16,979 bases of DNA from CAYWXV01 sp964462535 (GTDB lineage: Bacteria > Bacteroidota > Ignavibacteria > OLB7). The translations under genes and the position numbers were made by a program. The stretch lies in the NCBI GenBank assembly GCA_964462535.1, contig CAYWXV010000055.1:1-16979 (forward strand), in the 5' to 3' direction. Positions 15,356-16,979 of this stretch are shown one piece after another. Within the stretch, counting starts at the first letter, position 1. Each line of letters opens with the position of its first letter. The notes under the pieces were generated by a model. It did no database searches. It was not told where the DNA came from and saw only the letters and a list, made by a program, of their open reading frames with translations.

Positions 15356-15383
15356 CCCCCTCTCCCAATTCTGGGAAAGGGGG
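15356..15383. repeat. C-rich/G-rich palindromic element after the M23 gene
   Basis: CCCCCTCTCCCA (15356-15367) pairs with TGGGAAAGGGGG (15372-15383) around a 4-base ATTC loop, with one mismatch in 12. It is preceded by CCCTCACCCCCCGG. This CTCACCCC...CCTCTCCC/GGGAGAGGGG arrangement is a palindrome found dispersed in intergenic regions of many bacteria. It could end M23 transcription, though no T-tract follows. Confidence 0.65.
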
Positions 15384-15448
15384 AGCAAGAAGGGACGGGT
15401 GGGCTTCTAATGCGAAGCATCCATCGTCTGCCCCGCGGACCTGAGCGT

Positions 15449-15459
15449 GGAATAATTCC
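15449..15459. promoter_or_regulatory. GGAATAATTCC palindrome upstream of the sigma gene (possible operator)
   Basis: A perfect 11-base palindrome (GGAAT-A-ATTCC) lies 26 bases before ATG 15486. GGAA also resembles the -35 box of many ECF promoters, which would fit self-activation, but a matching -10 is not clear and the spacing to the start is short. Weak call. Confidence 0.25.
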
Positions 15460-15485
15460 GCTACATTCGGGACTTTCCAGATCAC

Positions 15486-16088
15486 ATGGCCCACACAATA
15501 AAGCTTGAAGATTTCGAGGCCGAGGCGATTCCGCACCTCAGTGATCTCTTTCGCACGACCCGACGGATGGTCGGGAGTGTGATGGAGGCGGAGGACATCG
15601 TGCAGGATGTCTTCCTGCAGGCGTGGAAATCGTTCGATCGCTTCACGCTTGGGACCAACTGTCGCGCGTGGCTCTACACGATTCTCTTCAACAAGCTCCG
15701 CCATCACAATCGGTCCAGATATCGATCGAAGGTGGTGGCTGGTGCGGATGAGTTTCTGGAGGAGGTAGCGGTTTACGAGCCGCCGGTTCCGGAGACGATC
15801 GGTGATGAGGAGATTCTGAAGGCGCTCGATCGGGTCCCGGATGTCTACCGTGAGGCCGTCTTGATGGCTGATGTTGAGGAATTCGCCTATCGCGAAATCG
15901 CCGATATCCTGGAGATTCCGATAGGTACGGTGATGTCACGCATCAATCGTGGACGAAAACTGTTGAGAATCGAGCTTGCCGACGTTGCCCAACTTTTCGG
16001 CATACGCGATATGAAAGAGAAACAAAACACAGGCACCCGCATTCCAGATCGGGCGTCGACCAACACTATAGACGGGGGTGGCCAGTGA
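15486..16088 (+). CDS. ECF-type RNA polymerase sigma factor
   Basis: Predicted 200-residue sigma-70-family group 4 factor. Region 2 (about 15-80) includes AEDIVQDVFLQAWKSFDRF, the core-binding and -10 recognition part. Region 4 (about 108-165) includes YREIADILEIPIGTVMSRINRGRKLLR, a helix-turn-helix for the -35 box. Regions 1 and 3 are absent, as expected for ECF. The last 30 residues are a polar tail. Its stop overlaps the anti-sigma start (GTGA), the usual arrangement for co-translated sigma/anti-sigma pairs. Targets are unknown; the M23 gene upstream is a candidate but not demonstrated. No strong Shine-Dalgarno precedes the ATG. Confidence 0.92.
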   Translation: MAHTIKLEDFEAEAIPHLSDLFRTTRRMVGSVMEAEDIVQDVFLQAWKSFDRFTLGTNCRAWLYTILFNKLRHHNRSRYRSKVVAGADEFLEEVAVYEPPVPETIGDEEILKALDRVPDVYREAVLMADVEEFAYREIADILEIPIGTVMSRINRGRKLLRIELADVAQLFGIRDMKEKQNTGTRIPDRASTNTIDGGGQ

Positions 16089-16975
16089 AATCCGGCGAAC
16101 AATCCCCGAAAATGCCCTGTGCCCTCGTACGGGAGAACATCGATCTCTACCTGAGCAGCGAGCTTCCGGAGAGTACGACGCAGGCCATTGGCGCTCATCT
16201 GGGTGAATGCCCGGAGTGCGCAGAACTTATCGAGGCTCGCTCCCGCGTGCGGCGCAGGCTGCGCGAGGCGGTGCTCGGGCAGGAGCTTCCGTCAGGCATG
16301 CGGGAGCGGGTTCTCGAGACTATTCGTACTACTCCCCCACCACGTCGGCAGATCATTCCGCTCTGGTCCAGCAGCCGACTGGCATGGGGAATGGCGGCCT
16401 GCCTTGTTATTGCCGTCGGGCTGGCCTCTCTTCTACGAAACCACGATGGTGGGACGATCGCCTCTGCGTCGAATCTCAACCAGGCGCAGGCTCATGTCGT
16501 GAAGGTGCTCGACATCGGGTTCGCCAATCATGTGAAGTGCACGCTTGAGCATGAGTACGAGGGGCTGAGGTACGACGACACGATGATTGTCAACCGTCTT
16601 GGACAGGAATACGCCGATCTGCTCCCGTATGTGCGTGATCACATCGAAGGGTTCACGGTCACCGTCGGACACCGATGCTCAGTGAACGGACATCCGTTCA
16701 TCCACATGGTTCTTCACCGTGGGAAGGATTTCCTGTCGCTGGCCATAACACCACGTGGAACGGAGACGCTTGCGGGTGACACGGCCGCCGCGGCCGGAAA
16801 CGCCGATGGAGTCAGGCTCTATATTCAGGAAATGAACCACGGCCGCCCGTACGAAATCTCGGCCTTCGAAACCCCTCATTATTTCGTCTACCTGACGTCA
16901 TCCGTCTCGCGCGACGAAACCCTTCGCGTCGTAGCGGCACTTGCGCCCGGAATGCAAAAGGTGTTGAAGGGATAG
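16085..16975 (+). CDS. Transmembrane zinc-type anti-sigma factor
   Basis: Predicted 296-residue anti-sigma factor. The N-terminal zinc-binding domain (about 10-60) has Cys12 and the H-x3-C-x2-C motif HLGECPEC (38-45), which sequesters the sigma factor in the cytoplasm. One transmembrane helix lies at about 98-117, leaving an external domain of about 180 residues. That domain contains HVKC (149-152) and GHRCSVNGHPFIH (195-207), His/Cys residues that could bind metal or sense redox state. The GTG start at 16085 overlaps the sigma stop and is preceded by a G-rich GGGGGTGG; ATG at 16112 would also retain the zinc domain. The gene ends with TAG four bases before the window's end. Confidence 0.9.
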   Translation: MKSGEQSPKMPCALVRENIDLYLSSELPESTTQAIGAHLGECPECAELIEARSRVRRRLREAVLGQELPSGMRERVLETIRTTPPPRRQIIPLWSSSRLAWGMAACLVIAVGLASLLRNHDGGTIASASNLNQAQAHVVKVLDIGFANHVKCTLEHEYEGLRYDDTMIVNRLGQEYADLLPYVRDHIEGFTVTVGHRCSVNGHPFIHMVLHRGKDFLSLAITPRGTETLAGDTAAAAGNADGVRLYIQEMNHGRPYEISAFETPHYFVYLTSSVSRDETLRVVAALAPGMQKVLKG

Positions 16976-16979
16976 CGGA

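Noticed and set aside
14693..15388. 231-codon minus-strand frame opposite the M23 gene
   Set aside because: The M23 zinc ligands are all on the plus strand, and the minus product has no recognisable features.
1..16979. tRNA, rRNA or riboswitch genes
   Set aside because: I saw no cloverleaf, rRNA-like segment or known riboswitch core in the few intergenic regions by eye; a tRNAscan/Rfam run would be decisive.

Overview
This window is a bacterial chromosomal segment, moderately GC-rich (judged by eye, not computed), gene-dense, with Shine-Dalgarno-led genes and many 4-base ATGA/GTGA start/stop overlaps. The best lineage clue is the C-terminus of the 637-residue protein at 12036-13949, which looks like a type IX secretion system (T9SS) sorting domain. 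Together with a DUF5916 outer-membrane-type protein, this suggests the Bacteroidota/Chlorobi/Ignavibacteria/Kapabacteria side of the FCB group. That is an inference; there is no rRNA or universal marker here. A run of exactly 100 Ns inside a heptanucleotide array shows this is a draft scaffold.

Layout. 1-339: a tandem dispersed-type repeat (153-bp period), a G-run-rich stretch and a hairpin beside a stop codon. 340-2964 (minus): exported CBM9-like/DUF5916 protein. 3199-8594 (plus): an M16 zinc peptidase, its apparently inactive M16 partner (ATGA overlap), a membrane-anchored protein with two NTF2-like halves, a possible lipoprotein, a Dps ferritin-like protein (ATGA overlap) and a DUF1003 membrane protein. 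8635-10456 (plus): three genes joined by ATGA overlaps, encoding an SRPBCC-fold protein, a DoxX-like membrane protein and a DUF3419/BtaA-like aminocarboxypropyltransferase. 10538-11223: a 56-codon ORF resembling the N-terminus of TauD/TfdA-type oxygenases, then a P-loop kinase-like protein. 11227-13949 (minus): a secreted glycoside-hydrolase-like protein with a T9SS-like tail, then an exported TPR protein. 13950-14299: divergent intergenic region filled with a (CAGCCAT)n array and the assembly gap. 14300-15328 (plus): exported M23 peptidase. 15486-16975 (plus): ECF sigma factor and zinc-type anti-sigma factor (GTGA overlap).

How the parts may work together. Most products are exported or membrane-bound, so the theme is the cell envelope. 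The M16 pair probably forms an exported heterodimer. Dps and DUF1003 suggest a stress component downstream. The sigma/anti-sigma pair may respond to an envelope signal through the conserved-looking His/Cys residues of the anti-sigma's external domain. The best candidate for something under-described is the SRPBCC-DoxX-DUF3419 cluster: a BtaA-like lipid headgroup enzyme with no BtaB methyltransferase beside it, coupled to a hydrophobic-ligand-binding fold and a small membrane protein. The GH-like protein with substituted active-site residues and the heptamer array at the M23 start are the next most interesting.
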